A stretch of DNA of 64,000 bases from Ferrovibrio sp046294345 (GCA_046294345.1 JBKBJT010000018.1:1-64000), one strand, 5' to 3'. Counted from the first letter of the stretch, positions 44,042-53,105 are shown. The notes: a model not told the origin generated them from the sequence alone. Translations and numbers: made by a program.

Positions 44042-44672
44042 AAGCGAGGCCGGACAGAAACTGGCGAAACGGCTGCTGGGATTCAAGGATGAAAAACCTG
44101 TCATCCTGGCCTTGCCACGGGGTGGGGTGCCGGTGGCAACCGAAGTGGCCGCGGCCCTGCAGGCGCCGCTTGACCTGCTGCTGGTACGCAAGATTGGGGC
44201 GCCGCATCATGCCGAACTTGCCGTCGCCGCGGTGGCGGATGGAGAAAAACCGAGATTGGTGGTGAACCGCGACGTGGTCGATAGCCTGAAAGTCGACGAT
44301 GATTACCTTCGTGCCGCCGCCCAGCGCGAACTGGCCGAAATCGAGCGCCGGCGCCAGCGTTACGACATCGGCCAGCCGCATCCCGATGTGAAAGGCCGCA
44401 CCGTCATCGTGGTCGATGATGGCATCGCCACCGGCGCCACGGCCAAGGCCGCACTGGCCTTGCTGCGTGCGGCGGCCCCGAAATCCATCATTCTGGCGAT
44501 CCCTGTGGCGGCATCGACCACGCTGGAGGAATTTAAGGGGCTGGCCGATCATATCGTCTGCCTGGAAACGCCCCCGGATTTTTATGCCGTCGGTGCTCAT
44601 TACCGTGAATTTCCCCAGGTCTCGGACGAACAGGTGATCAGGCTGCTGAAATCCGTCGCTCCGCCGGCTTAA
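44028..44672 (+). CDS. Phosphoribosyltransferase-family protein
   Basis: 214 residues. The PRPP-binding loop VIVVDDGIATGATAKAAL is typical; upstream ILALPRGGVPVATEVAAAL and APHHAELAVAAV match the family that often carries a hydrolase partner. The base substrate is unknown. Overlaps the hydrolase gene and ends about 80 bases before mazG. Confidence 0.9.
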   Translation: MFLDRSEAGQKLAKRLLGFKDEKPVILALPRGGVPVATEVAAALQAPLDLLLVRKIGAPHHAELAVAAVADGEKPRLVVNRDVVDSLKVDDDYLRAAAQRELAEIERRRQRYDIGQPHPDVKGRTVIVVDDGIATGATAKAALALLRAAAPKSIILAIPVAASTTLEEFKGLADHIVCLETPPDFYAVGAHYREFPQVSDEQVIRLLKSVAPPA

Positions 44673-44750
44673 GCTGCCTATCTGCGCCTTGCGCCGGACG
44701 GCGCCGGATCGCATTTTGGAGCTCCACGATTGTTGAGCCGGTGCGATCCG

Positions 44751-45572
44751 ATGACTGCCACGCCTGACCTTTCCAGCCTGACCGAACTGCTGGCCATCAT
44801 GGCCAGGCTGCGCGATCCCGATGGCGGCTGTCCCTGGGATCTTGAGCAGACCTTCGCGACCATCGCGCCTTACACCATTGAAGAAGCCTACGAGGTGGAA
44901 GACGCCATCGCCCGTAATGACATGGCCGGCCTGAAGGACGAGTTGGGCGACCTGTTGCTGCAAGTGGTGTTTCACAGCCGGATGGCCGAGGAAGCGGGCC
45001 ATTTTTCTTTTGGCGATGTCGCCGCCGGCATCAGCGACAAGATGATCCGACGCCATCCGCATGTCTTTGGCGATGTTTCTGCCGACCACCCGGAAGCCGT
45101 CAGCACGAACTGGGAAAGCATCAAGGCTGCTGAACGTGCGGCCAGGCCCGCAAATTCACAGGATGACGTATCACCGGTTCTGGCCGGAGTCACAACAGGT
45201 CTCCCCGCCCTTCTGCGCGCCGTGAAGCTGCAGAACCGCGCCGCACGCGTGGGCTTCGACTGGCCCGACAAACGACCGGTGATCGACAAGATCAGGGAAG
45301 AGTTGCAGGAACTGGAACACGAGATCGAGGCCGGCACCGCACAGACGACCGCGGAAGAATTCGGTGACTTCCTGTTCGTCGTTGCCAATCTGGCTCGCCA
45401 CCTGAAACTCGATCCGGAAGACTGCCTGCGTGCCGCCAACCGGAAATTCGAACGACGCTTCACCGCGATGGAAAGGATTTTGCAATCTGAAGGCAAGCCG
45501 CTGACCGATTGCGATCTCGCTACCATGGACGAGGCATGGAATCAGGCGAAACGGCAGGAAAAGACCGCCTGA
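44751..45572 (+). CDS. mazG: Nucleoside triphosphate pyrophosphohydrolase MazG
   Basis: 273 residues from ATG 44751; a TTG at 44730 is an alternative. Two MazG helical modules: the first with LRDPDGGCPWDLEQTF and EEAYEVEDAI...ELGDLLLQVVFHSR (EExxE and ExxD metal motifs), the second with KIREELQELEHEIEAG and EEFGDFLFVVANLARH. It hydrolyses NTPs to NMP and pyrophosphate, limiting damaged nucleotides and, in E. coli, (p)ppGpp effects. Confidence 0.93.
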   Translation: MTATPDLSSLTELLAIMARLRDPDGGCPWDLEQTFATIAPYTIEEAYEVEDAIARNDMAGLKDELGDLLLQVVFHSRMAEEAGHFSFGDVAAGISDKMIRRHPHVFGDVSADHPEAVSTNWESIKAAERAARPANSQDDVSPVLAGVTTGLPALLRAVKLQNRAARVGFDWPDKRPVIDKIREELQELEHEIEAGTAQTTAEEFGDFLFVVANLARHLKLDPEDCLRAANRKFERRFTAMERILQSEGKPLTDCDLATMDEAWNQAKRQEKTA

Positions 45573-45732
45573 ACCCGCGGCGACCATCGGCCACATTATC
45601 GACACATCTTCGCCGCGGAATGGTCTCGGCATCTCCCCTGTCAGGTCATATACCCTGATCATCCTATGACTTCCGGCACAGGCCGCATCGCGGTGCTGTT
45701 CGCAGACATGGGAAGTTCCCAAGATTCATTCG

Positions 45733-45757
45733 GGAACCTTATCCGCCCTCGCTGGTT
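45733..45757 (+). promoter_or_regulatory. EcfG-type general stress promoter upstream of the CsbD genes
   Basis: GGAAC at 45733-45737, a 16-base spacer and GGTT at 45754-45757. The EcfG consensus of alphaproteobacteria is GGAAC-N16/17-CGTT, so one mismatch in the -10. It lies about 40 bases before the first CsbD ATG, a suitable distance. The rest of the 224-base gap after mazG shows only an 11-base dyad GGGAAGTTCCC at 45710-45720. Confidence 0.55.
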
Positions 45758-45796
45758 TCCCACACGTTCCACAATTCATAATCAAGGAGGTTTTGC

Positions 45797-46081
45797 ATGC
45801 GCAAGATCGCTATTGCCGCCGTTTCCGCTATTGCCCTTCTGGCTGCCGCGCCGCCCGCGGCAGTGTATGCCGCCAGCGGCACCTGGGATCAGGTCGAAGG
45901 CAACTGGAACCAGTTCGCCGGCAAGGTGAAGCAGCGCTGGGGCAAGCTCACCGACAACGACATCACGATCATCAACGGCAAACGCCAAGAACTGGTGGGC
46001 AAGATTCAGGAACGCTACGGCATCGCCAAGAACGAGGCCGAGAAGCAGGTGGATGAATGGGAGAAGGCCCAGTCTAAGTAA
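45797..46081 (+). CDS. CsbD-family protein with a signal peptide
   Basis: 94 residues. The first ~30 form a signal peptide (AIAAVSAIALLAAAPPAAVYA), followed by a CsbD domain: WDQVEGNWNQFAGKVKQRWG, then LVGKIQERYGIAKNEAEKQV. CsbD proteins are small stress proteins of unknown activity that are normally cytoplasmic, so an exported copy is unusual. Strong ribosome site AAGGAGG. Roughly 60-65% like its neighbour over the CsbD part, a tandem duplication. Confidence 0.86.
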   Translation: MRKIAIAAVSAIALLAAAPPAAVYAASGTWDQVEGNWNQFAGKVKQRWGKLTDNDITIINGKRQELVGKIQERYGIAKNEAEKQVDEWEKAQSK

Positions 46082-46139
46082 TCTTGGCCAAGTAATCCCG
46101 CATTCCACGCCACATCCAACCAATCGAGGAGATTTCGTC

Positions 46140-46400
46140 ATGCCGAACAAACGCATGGAAGCCAACGTGAAAGCCGCGCTGCCATCCTGGGATCGCATTG
46201 CCGGTAACTGGAAGCAGTTTTCCGGCAAGGCCCGCGAGCGCTGGGGTGAACTGACCGACGACGATATCTCGGTGATCGACGGCCGCCGCGAACAGCTGGT
46301 CGGCAAGATCCAGGAGCGCTACGGCATCATCACCGATCAGGCCGAACGTCAGGTGGCTGACTGGCTGAACGATCTGGATAAGACCGAACGCCGCCACTAA
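46140..46400 (+). CDS. CsbD-family stress protein, cytoplasmic copy
   Basis: 86 residues from ATG 46140 with a GAGGAG ribosome site. Same domain as the preceding gene (WDRIAGNWKQFSGKARERWG; LVGKIQERYGIITDQAERQV) but no signal peptide. Lies 58 bases after the first copy and is very probably cotranscribed. Confidence 0.88.
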   Translation: MPNKRMEANVKAALPSWDRIAGNWKQFSGKARERWGELTDDDISVIDGRREQLVGKIQERYGIITDQAERQVADWLNDLDKTERRH

Positions 46401-46428
46401 GCCCATTCATAAATAAAGGAGTATCATC

Positions 46429-46740
46429 ATGGCTCGCACGAATCGACAAAGCACAACCGCAGCGGCCGAAGCCGATCTGGCCGAACTGCGCGAGCAGGTT
46501 TCCGATATCGGCACCCAGCTTGGCGCCCTGATTTCCCGCGCCAAGAAGGACGGTACCGCGCTAGCGGAGGCGGAATTATCCGAATTGCAGACCCGCATCC
46601 AGGCACTGGCCGGCGACTGGAAGGATCGCGGTCGTGAAGCGCTCGGCCGGGTCGAGGAGACAGTGAAGGAGCATCCCGGCAGCAGCCTGCTGGCGGCTTT
46701 CGCCGCCGGCGCCGCCCTCACCCTTCTGTTGCGGAAATAA
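46429..46740 (+). CDS. ElaB/YqjD-like (DUF883) membrane-anchored protein
   Basis: 103 residues. A long amphipathic helix (~10-75) with Glu/Ala/Arg heptads, then KEHPGSSLLAAFAAGAALTLLL, the C-terminal membrane anchor typical of DUF883. E. coli homologues YqjD and ElaB are stationary-phase proteins that tie ribosomes to the membrane. Its stop TAA overlaps the next ATG (TAATG). Confidence 0.87.
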   Translation: MARTNRQSTTAAAEADLAELREQVSDIGTQLGALISRAKKDGTALAEAELSELQTRIQALAGDWKDRGREALGRVEETVKEHPGSSLLAAFAAGAALTLLLRK

Positions 46741-47153
46741 TGTTCGCACCGCTGGCTAGCCTGTTGCCCGGCCTGCTCATTGGCGGAGTGCAGGCAGCGG
46801 CCTCCCGTCGGCAGCGACAGCGGATTGCTGTTGTGGCAGGCCTGGGCACCATAGCCTGCGCCGCGCTGCTAGCCGCCTTCATGTTGTTCGGCTGGTCGCT
46901 GTTTCTGGCCTATGGCGCCAGCATGATGCCAGCCTGGGCGGCACTGGCGGCCGGCGGGAGCCTGATTGGAGTGATTGTGCTGCTGGGCATGATCGCCGCC
47001 CTGGTCTGGCAGTATTGGCCCAACCATGGTTTGCAGGACGAGGTCGAGAAGCTGCGCAGCCAGATCGAGCCCGTCGCTCGTGAGCATCCGCTGGCAGCCA
47101 TTGGCGTCGCGGCAGGGCTCGGGGTGCTACTGACCTCACTAATGCGGCGTTAG
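46740..47153 (+). CDS. YqjE-like membrane protein
   Basis: 137 residues with two central membrane helices (~34-54 and ~60-85) and a C-terminal region EHPLAAIGVAAGLGVLLTSL that mimics the YqjD anchor. The order DUF883 then this protein parallels E. coli yqjD-yqjE. Function unknown. Last gene of the stress operon, followed by a strong terminator. Confidence 0.8.
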   Translation: MFAPLASLLPGLLIGGVQAAASRRQRQRIAVVAGLGTIACAALLAAFMLFGWSLFLAYGASMMPAWAALAAGGSLIGVIVLLGMIAALVWQYWPNHGLQDEVEKLRSQIEPVAREHPLAAIGVAAGLGVLLTSLMRR

Positions 47154-47166
47154 GCCGCCGGACACG

Positions 47167-47199
47167 AAAAAGGCGCAGATTGTGGTCTGCGCCTTTTTT
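47167..47199. terminator. Bidirectional Rho-independent terminator
   Basis: Stem AAAAAGGCGCAGA/TCTGCGCCTTTTT with loop TTGTGG, followed by T's on the plus strand and, because the stem begins with A5, by T's on the minus strand as well. It would end both the stress operon and the convergent ssb transcript. Confidence 0.9.
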
Positions 47200-47221
47200 G
47201 CGTTCCGGATAGTGACTCTGC

Positions 47222-47728
47222 TTAGAACGGGATTTCGTCATCCAGGTCGTCGCGGCGGGGCGGCGAACCGCCGCCAGAGGACCGGCCGCCACCCGCGCCA
47301 CCCCCGAATCCACCCGAGGAGCCACCGCCGGCATAGTCGTCGCCGCCGCCGAAGGAGCCACCGCCACCGCCTTCGCCGCGGCCATCCAGCATGGTCAGTT
47401 CGCCCCGGAACCGCTGCAGCACAACCTCGGTGGTGTATTTCTCGGCGCCATCCTTGTCGGTCCATTTCCGGGTCTGCAGCGAGCCCTCGATATAGACCTT
47501 GGAGCCTTTTTTGAGGAACTGCTTGGCCACCTTGACCAGATTTTCGTTGAAAATCACGACTCTGTGCCATTCGGTGCGCTCTTTGCGCTCACCCGAAGCC
47601 TTGTCGCGCCAGGTTTCGGAGGTGGCAATGGAAAGCTGGGCGATCTCCTCGCCGGACTGCATGCTACGGATCTCCGGGTCGCGCCCTAGATTCCCGACCA
47701 GGATCACCTTGTTAACGCTGCCAGCCAT
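47222..47728 (-). CDS. ssb: Single-stranded DNA-binding protein
   Basis: 168 residues. OB-fold (1-110) with KVILVGNLGRDPEIR, FLKKGSKVYIEGSLQTRKW and YTTEVVLQ, then a Gly/Ser-rich linker (115-160) and the acidic tip DLDDEIPF that recruits partner proteins. It coats single-stranded DNA in replication and repair. Divergent from uvrA across 114 bases, the usual arrangement. Confidence 0.97.
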   Translation of the reverse strand: MAGSVNKVILVGNLGRDPEIRSMQSGEEIAQLSIATSETWRDKASGERKERTEWHRVVIFNENLVKVAKQFLKKGSKVYIEGSLQTRKWTDKDGAEKYTTEVVLQRFRGELTMLDGRGEGGGGGSFGGGDDYAGGGSSGGFGGGAGGGRSSGGGSPPRRDDLDDEIPF

Positions 47729-47745
47729 ATCTTAACCCCTATCCG

Positions 47746-47760
47746 TTCACGAAGTGATCT
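47746..47760. promoter_or_regulatory. Possible LexA box between ssb and uvrA
   Basis: GTTC-N7-GATC is one base from the alphaproteobacterial SOS motif GTTC-N7-GTTC. The location, in the ssb/uvrA divergent gap, is typical for a LexA site but the mismatch makes it uncertain. Confidence 0.3.
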
Positions 47761-47842
47761 TATATCATGCGAATGGCGTATAGTGAAGAACTGTCCTGAA
47801 AAGCGCAATATTCGGCCCCCCAGAGACTCGGCGCAAAAAACC

Positions 47843-50731
47843 ATGCAGAAGTTCATTTCGGTCCGCGGTGCCCGCGAGCACAATCTCAAGAATGTCGACG
47901 TCGACATCCCCCGCGACAAGTTGGTGGTCCTGACCGGCCTGTCCGGCTCGGGCAAGTCTTCGCTGGCTTTCGATACCATCTATGCCGAGGGGCAGCGACG
48001 CTATGTCGAATCCCTGTCGGCCTATGCCCGCCAGTTCCTCGAACTGATGCAGAAACCGGATGTGGATCACATCGACGGCCTGAGCCCGGCGATCTCCATC
48101 GAGCAGAAGACCACGTCGAAGAACCCGCGCTCCACGGTCGGCACCGTCACCGAGATCTACGACTATCTGCGCCTGCTCTATGCCCGCGTCGGCGTGCCCT
48201 ATTCGCCGGCCACCGGCCTGCCCATCGAGAGCCAGACGGTCAGCCAGATGGTCGACCGCGTGATGGCCATGACGGAAGGCACCCGCCTCTACCTGCTGGC
48301 CCCCATCGTGCGCGGCCGCAAGGGCGAATACAGAAAGGAACTGCAGGACCTGCAGAAGCGCGGCTTCCAGCGCGTGAAGGTGGACGGCAAGCTGCATGAG
48401 ATCGCCGAAGTCCCGGCGCTGAACAAGAAGCTGAAGCACGATATCGAAGTGGTGGTCGATCGTGTGGTGGTGCGCGACGGCATCCAGACCCGCCTCGCCG
48501 ATTCCATCGAAACCGCGCTGAACCTGGCCGATGGCATCGCCTTTGCCGAAAACGCCGACAAGGACGAACGCACCATCTTCTCCGCCAAGTTCGCCTGCCC
48601 GGTTTCCGGTTTCACCATCGAAGAGATCGAGCCGCGGCTGTTCTCGTTCAACAGCCCGCATGGTGCCTGCCCCACCTGCGACGGCCTTGGTTCGAAGATG
48701 TATTTCGATCCGGCTATGGTGGTGCCCGACGAGGCGGTGACGCTGCGCGACGGCGCCATCGTGCCATGGTCGCGCGCCGCCACACCCTCGCCCTACTACC
48801 TGCAGACACTGGAAGGCTTGGCCAAGTTCTACAAATTCTCGCTGGCGACCAAGTGGAAGGACCTGCCGGCCAAGACCCGCAGCGCCATTCTGCACGGTTC
48901 GGGCGAGGATATCGTGCCGATCACCTATGACGATGGCATGCGCACCTATACGGTGAAACGGCCCTTCGAGGGCGTGCTGCCCAACCTGGAGCGGCGCTGG
49001 CGCGAGACCGAGTCCGACATGATCCGCGAGGAGCTGTCGCGCTACCAATCGCAAACCGCCTGCGAAACCTGCGGCGGCTACCGCCTGAAGGCCGAGGCGC
49101 TGGCGGTGAAGGTCGGCGGCCTGAATATCGGTCAGGTCTGCGAATTCTCGATTGCCGAGGCGCGCCAGTGGTTTCTCGACCTGACCAGGAAACTGAGGCC
49201 GAAGGAAAAGGACATCGCCTCCCGCATCCTGAAGGAGATCAACGACCGCCTCGGCTTCCTGGTCAATGTCGGCCTTGATTATCTCTCCATGTCGCGATCG
49301 TCCGGCACGCTGTCGGGCGGCGAAAGCCAGCGCATCCGGCTGGCCTCACAGATCGGTTCAGGGCTCACCGGCGTGCTGTATGTGCTGGATGAGCCCTCCA
49401 TCGGCCTGCACCAGCGCGACAATGCCAAGCTGCTCGAAACTCTGGTGCATCTGCGCGATATCGGCAACACCGTGCTGGTGGTGGAGCATGACGAGGAAGC
49501 GATCCGCACCGCCGATCATGTGATCGACATGGGCCCGGCGGCCGGCGTGCATGGTGGCGAGATCATCGCCCAGGGCACACCGGAAGAGATCATGGCCGCC
49601 AAAAAATCGGTCACCGGCCAATATCTGACCGGCGTGAGATCGGTGGCCGTGCCCAAGCAGCGCCGCAAGCGCGTCGCCAACAAGACCATGAAGGTGATCG
49701 GCGCCAAGGCCAACAATCTGCAGAACATATCGGTCGAGTTTCCGCTGGGCATTTTCACCTGCGTCACCGGCGTCTCCGGTGGCGGCAAGTCGACCCTGAC
49801 CATCGAAACCCTGTTCAAGGCCGTATCGCGCAAACTGAACAATAGCCGCGAGATTCCCGGCCTTCATGACCGCATCGAAGGTCTGGAATGGATCGACAAG
49901 ATCGTCGACATCGATCAGTCGCCCATCGGCCGCACGCCGCGCTCCAACCCTGCCACCTATACCGGCGCCTTCGGCCCGATCCGCGACTGGTTCGCCGGCC
50001 TGCCCGAGGCGAAGGCGCGCGGCTATGCACCGGGCCGTTTCTCGTTCAACGTCAAGGGTGGCCGCTGCGAGGCCTGCCAGGGCGACGGCCTGATCAAAAT
50101 CGAGATGCACTTCCTGCCCGATGTCTACGTGCAATGCGACGTCTGCAAGGGCAAGCGCTATAACCGCGAAACTCTGGAAATCCATTACCGCGACAAGTCG
50201 ATCGCCGACGTGCTCGACATGACCGTGGAAGACGGCGTCGATTTCTTCAAGGCCGTGCCGACTATTCGCGAGAAACTGGAGACCCTCAATCGCGTCGGCC
50301 TCGGCTATATCAAGATCGGCCAGTCGGCCACCACGCTGTCGGGCGGTGAAGCCCAGCGCGTGAAGCTGGCCAAGGAACTCTCCAAGCGCGCCACGGGCCG
50401 CACGCTTTATATCCTCGACGAGCCCACCACAGGGCTGCATTTCGAGGATGTGCGCAAGCTGCTGGAGGTACTGCACGAGCTGGTGGATTCCGGCAACACC
50501 ATGATCGTGATCGAGCATAATCTTGAGGTCATCAAGACGGCTGACTGGATCGTCGACATGGGCCCCGAGGGCGGCAGTGGCGGTGGCCGCGTCGTAGCCC
50601 AGGGCACGCCGGAAGATGTGGCCAAGGTGAAGGAAAGTTATACCGGCCAGTATCTGAAAGACTATCTTAAACTCGCGGCACAGCGCACCGCGCCGCCCCA
50701 GAAGAAAACCCGCCGCGATGCGGCGGCATAA
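47843..50731 (+). CDS. uvrA: Excinuclease ABC subunit A
   Basis: 962 residues from ATG 47843. Two ABC modules: Walker A GLSGSGKSSLAF and GVSGGGKSTLTI, signatures LSGGESQRIRLA and LSGGEAQRVKLA, and Walker B YVLDEPSIGLH and YILDEPTTGLH. Zinc modules include CPTCDGLGS, CETCGGYR and CEACQGDGLIKIEMHFLPDV. With UvrB it scans DNA for bulky lesions. Length is normal for alphaproteobacteria. Ends in a Lys/Arg-rich tail. Confidence 0.98.
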   Translation: MQKFISVRGAREHNLKNVDVDIPRDKLVVLTGLSGSGKSSLAFDTIYAEGQRRYVESLSAYARQFLELMQKPDVDHIDGLSPAISIEQKTTSKNPRSTVGTVTEIYDYLRLLYARVGVPYSPATGLPIESQTVSQMVDRVMAMTEGTRLYLLAPIVRGRKGEYRKELQDLQKRGFQRVKVDGKLHEIAEVPALNKKLKHDIEVVVDRVVVRDGIQTRLADSIETALNLADGIAFAENADKDERTIFSAKFACPVSGFTIEEIEPRLFSFNSPHGACPTCDGLGSKMYFDPAMVVPDEAVTLRDGAIVPWSRAATPSPYYLQTLEGLAKFYKFSLATKWKDLPAKTRSAILHGSGEDIVPITYDDGMRTYTVKRPFEGVLPNLERRWRETESDMIREELSRYQSQTACETCGGYRLKAEALAVKVGGLNIGQVCEFSIAEARQWFLDLTRKLRPKEKDIASRILKEINDRLGFLVNVGLDYLSMSRSSGTLSGGESQRIRLASQIGSGLTGVLYVLDEPSIGLHQRDNAKLLETLVHLRDIGNTVLVVEHDEEAIRTADHVIDMGPAAGVHGGEIIAQGTPEEIMAAKKSVTGQYLTGVRSVAVPKQRRKRVANKTMKVIGAKANNLQNISVEFPLGIFTCVTGVSGGGKSTLTIETLFKAVSRKLNNSREIPGLHDRIEGLEWIDKIVDIDQSPIGRTPRSNPATYTGAFGPIRDWFAGLPEAKARGYAPGRFSFNVKGGRCEACQGDGLIKIEMHFLPDVYVQCDVCKGKRYNRETLEIHYRDKSIADVLDMTVEDGVDFFKAVPTIREKLETLNRVGLGYIKIGQSATTLSGGEAQRVKLAKELSKRATGRTLYILDEPTTGLHFEDVRKLLEVLHELVDSGNTMIVIEHNLEVIKTADWIVDMGPEGGSGGGRVVAQGTPEDVAKVKESYTGQYLKDYLKLAAQRTAPPQKKTRRDAAA

Positions 50732-50754
50732 AACCAGGAAAGGATTTTCACTCC

Positions 50755-51159
50755 ATGATTACGCGTAAGGCGCTGACCCTCGACGACGTTCAGACAATCG
50801 CCGCCGCTGCCGAGGCGGAAGCCAAGAAGAACGGCTGGAAGGTCAGCATTGCCATTACCGACGATGGCGGCCACCTGCTGCATTTCCAGCGTCTGGATGG
50901 CGCGCCGATCCAGTCCACCTGGATCAGTCAGGGTAAGGCCAAGGCCGCCTCTTACGCCCGCCGCCCGACCAAGGCACTGGAAGAGATCGTCGGCAACGGT
51001 CGTAATGCCTTCCTGTCGGTGCCCGACCTCGTGCTGCTGGAAGGCGGCGAGCCGATCATGGTGGATGGCATCTGCATCGGCGGCGTGGGTGTATCCGGCG
51101 TGAAATCGTCAGAAGACGCGCAGGTCGCCCAGGCCGGCATCGCCGCCCTGCTGGGCTGA
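50755..51159 (+). CDS. HbpS/GlcG-family haem-binding-like protein
   Basis: 134 residues. The DUF336 pattern is clear: LTLDDVQTIAAAAEAEA, VSIAITDDGGHLLHFQRLDGA, YARRPTKALEE and PIMVDGICIGGVGVSG. Family members bind haem or act as small-molecule accessory proteins; GlcG is linked to glycolate use. It stands alone 23 bases after uvrA, so its role is open. A link with malate synthase G at 35 kb would be speculation. Confidence 0.87.
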   Translation: MITRKALTLDDVQTIAAAAEAEAKKNGWKVSIAITDDGGHLLHFQRLDGAPIQSTWISQGKAKAASYARRPTKALEEIVGNGRNAFLSVPDLVLLEGGEPIMVDGICIGGVGVSGVKSSEDAQVAQAGIAALLG

Positions 51160-51175
51160 TTCAAGCTTCCTTCCC

Positions 51176-51748
51176 ATGCCGCGCGGCCAGCCGAAAAAGA
51201 TCACGCCAACGTATCTGGAACGGGCTGCGCTGTTTTACCTGGAACGTTACAGCAGCTCGGCGGAGAATCTCCGCCGGGTGCTGGACCGCAAGATCCGGCG
51301 CTCCATCGAGGTGCATGGCGTGCCAGGTCGCGAGGAGGCCGCCGGCTGGGTTGCCGAGCTGATCGCCAAGCTGCAGCGCAGCAACCTGCTGAACGACCGC
51401 GCCTATGCGGAAAGCCGTGTTCGGCGGCTCTATGCTGAGGGCAAGTCGCTCGGCCGCATTCGGCAGACGCTGGCGGTGAAGGGCGTGAACAAGGACGATG
51501 TCGCGGCAGCACTGGAACGGCTGGAAGCGGAATCGACCACGCCGGTTTCCGACCTGCCGGCGGCCGCCGCCTTCGTCCGCAAACGCAAGCTGGGACCCTA
51601 TCGTTCCGATCCGCAGCAGCGCCGCGACATGCGCCAGAAGGACATGGGCGCCCTTGCGCGCCGCGGTTTCAGCCAGGCGATTGCCATGAAGATTTTGAGC
51701 GCCGACAGCGTCGCCGCGCTCGAGGAGATGGTTCATGACGCAGATTAA
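51176..51748 (+). CDS. recX: Regulatory protein RecX
   Basis: 190 residues of helical repeats typical of RecX (FYLERYSSSAENLRRVLDRK, LLNDRAYAESRVRRLYAEGKSLGRIRQTLAVKGV, FVRKRKLGPYRSD). It modulates RecA filaments. Its 3' end overlaps trmFO by 14 bases. Proximity to uvrA and ssb makes a repair neighbourhood. Confidence 0.87.
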   Translation: MPRGQPKKITPTYLERAALFYLERYSSSAENLRRVLDRKIRRSIEVHGVPGREEAAGWVAELIAKLQRSNLLNDRAYAESRVRRLYAEGKSLGRIRQTLAVKGVNKDDVAAALERLEAESTTPVSDLPAAAAFVRKRKLGPYRSDPQQRRDMRQKDMGALARRGFSQAIAMKILSADSVAALEEMVHDAD

Positions 51749-53105
51749 TCCCATCCACATCATCGGCGGTGGCCTGGCCGGGTCGGAAGCGGCCTGGCAG
51801 GTGGCACGCATGGGCGTGCCTGTCGTGCTGCATGAGATGCGTCCGGTACGAAAAACCGATGCCCATCAGGGCGACGGGCTGGCCGAACTGGTCTGTTCGA
51901 ATTCCTTCCGCTCCGACGACTCGGAAAGCAATGCGGTTGGCTTGCTGCATGAAGAGCTGCGGCGCTGCAATTCCCTGATCATGCGGGCGGCCGACATTGC
52001 CAAGGTGCCGGCCGGCGGCGCGCTGGCCGTGGATCGCGATGTGTTTTCCGCCGAGGTGCAGAAAGCCATAGAGGGTGAGCCGCTGATCACCTTGCAGCGC
52101 GAGGAAATCGCCGGCCTGCCGCCGGCCGAATGGGACAATGTGATCGTCGCCACCGGCCCCCTCACCTCGCCGGCCCTGGCCGAAGCGATCCGCGGCCTGA
52201 CCGGCGAACAGAGCCTAGCTTTCTTCGATGCAATCGCACCGATAGTCCATAAAGACAGCATCGACATGGACAAGGCCTGGTTCCAGTCGCGTTACGACAA
52301 GGTTGGCCCGGGCGGCAGCGGCGAACAGGGCGAAGGCGCCGACTACATAAACTGCCCCTTCGAGAAGCCCAATTACCTTGAATTCCACGCCGCCCTGCTG
52401 GCCGCCGAGAAGACCGAGTTCAAGGAGTGGGAAAAGAACACGCCCTATTTCGAGGGCTGCCTGCCCATCGAAGTGATGGCCGAGCGCGGCCCGCGCACGC
52501 TGACCTTCGGTCCGATGAAGCCGGTTGGCCTGATCGATCCGCGCACCGGCCGCAAGCCTTATGCCGTGGTGCAACTGCGACAGGACAACAAGCTGGGCAC
52601 GCTCTACAACATGGTCGGCTTTCAGACCAAGATGAAGCATGCCGAGCAGGTACGGATTTTCCGCATGATTCCCGGCCTGGAGAATGCGCAATTCGCCCGT
52701 CTGGGCGGCATCCACCGCAACACCTTCCTCAATTCGCCCAAGCTGCTGGACACACAACTGCGGCTGAAGGCGATGCCCAGACTGCGCTTTGCCGGCCAGG
52801 TCACCGGCGTGGAAGGCTATGTGGAAAGCACAGCCATCGGCCTGATCGCCGGCCGCATGGCCGCGGCCCAGCGCCTGGGCAGCGAACAGGCGCCGCCGCC
52901 GCCGACCACGGCCCTCGGCGCACTGCACAGCCATCTCACAGGCGGCACAGACGCCAAACATTTCCAACCGATGAACGTGAATTTCGGCCTGTTCCCGCCG
53001 CCTCCAGGCGACATACGCAAGGACGAGCGCAAACGTTATTTAAGCCGTCGCGCCCTGACCGATCTGACTCAGTGGCTGAACGGCAAAAGCGCGGTTGCGG
53101 CATGA
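51735..53105 (+). CDS. trmFO: Methylenetetrahydrofolate-tRNA uracil-5-methyltransferase
   Basis: 456 residues. FAD/NAD fold start IHIIGGGLAGSEAAWQVARMG, then VVLHEMRP, LAELVCSNSFRSDDSESNAVGLLHEE, ARMNVNFGLFPP-like end (NVNFGLFPPPP). It makes m5U54 in the T loop of tRNA using folate and FAD, the alternative to the SAM enzyme TrmA. The stop overlaps the next start (ATGA). Confidence 0.96.
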   Translation: MTQINPIHIIGGGLAGSEAAWQVARMGVPVVLHEMRPVRKTDAHQGDGLAELVCSNSFRSDDSESNAVGLLHEELRRCNSLIMRAADIAKVPAGGALAVDRDVFSAEVQKAIEGEPLITLQREEIAGLPPAEWDNVIVATGPLTSPALAEAIRGLTGEQSLAFFDAIAPIVHKDSIDMDKAWFQSRYDKVGPGGSGEQGEGADYINCPFEKPNYLEFHAALLAAEKTEFKEWEKNTPYFEGCLPIEVMAERGPRTLTFGPMKPVGLIDPRTGRKPYAVVQLRQDNKLGTLYNMVGFQTKMKHAEQVRIFRMIPGLENAQFARLGGIHRNTFLNSPKLLDTQLRLKAMPRLRFAGQVTGVEGYVESTAIGLIAGRMAAAQRLGSEQAPPPPTTALGALHSHLTGGTDAKHFQPMNVNFGLFPPPPGDIRKDERKRYLSRRALTDLTQWLNGKSAVAA

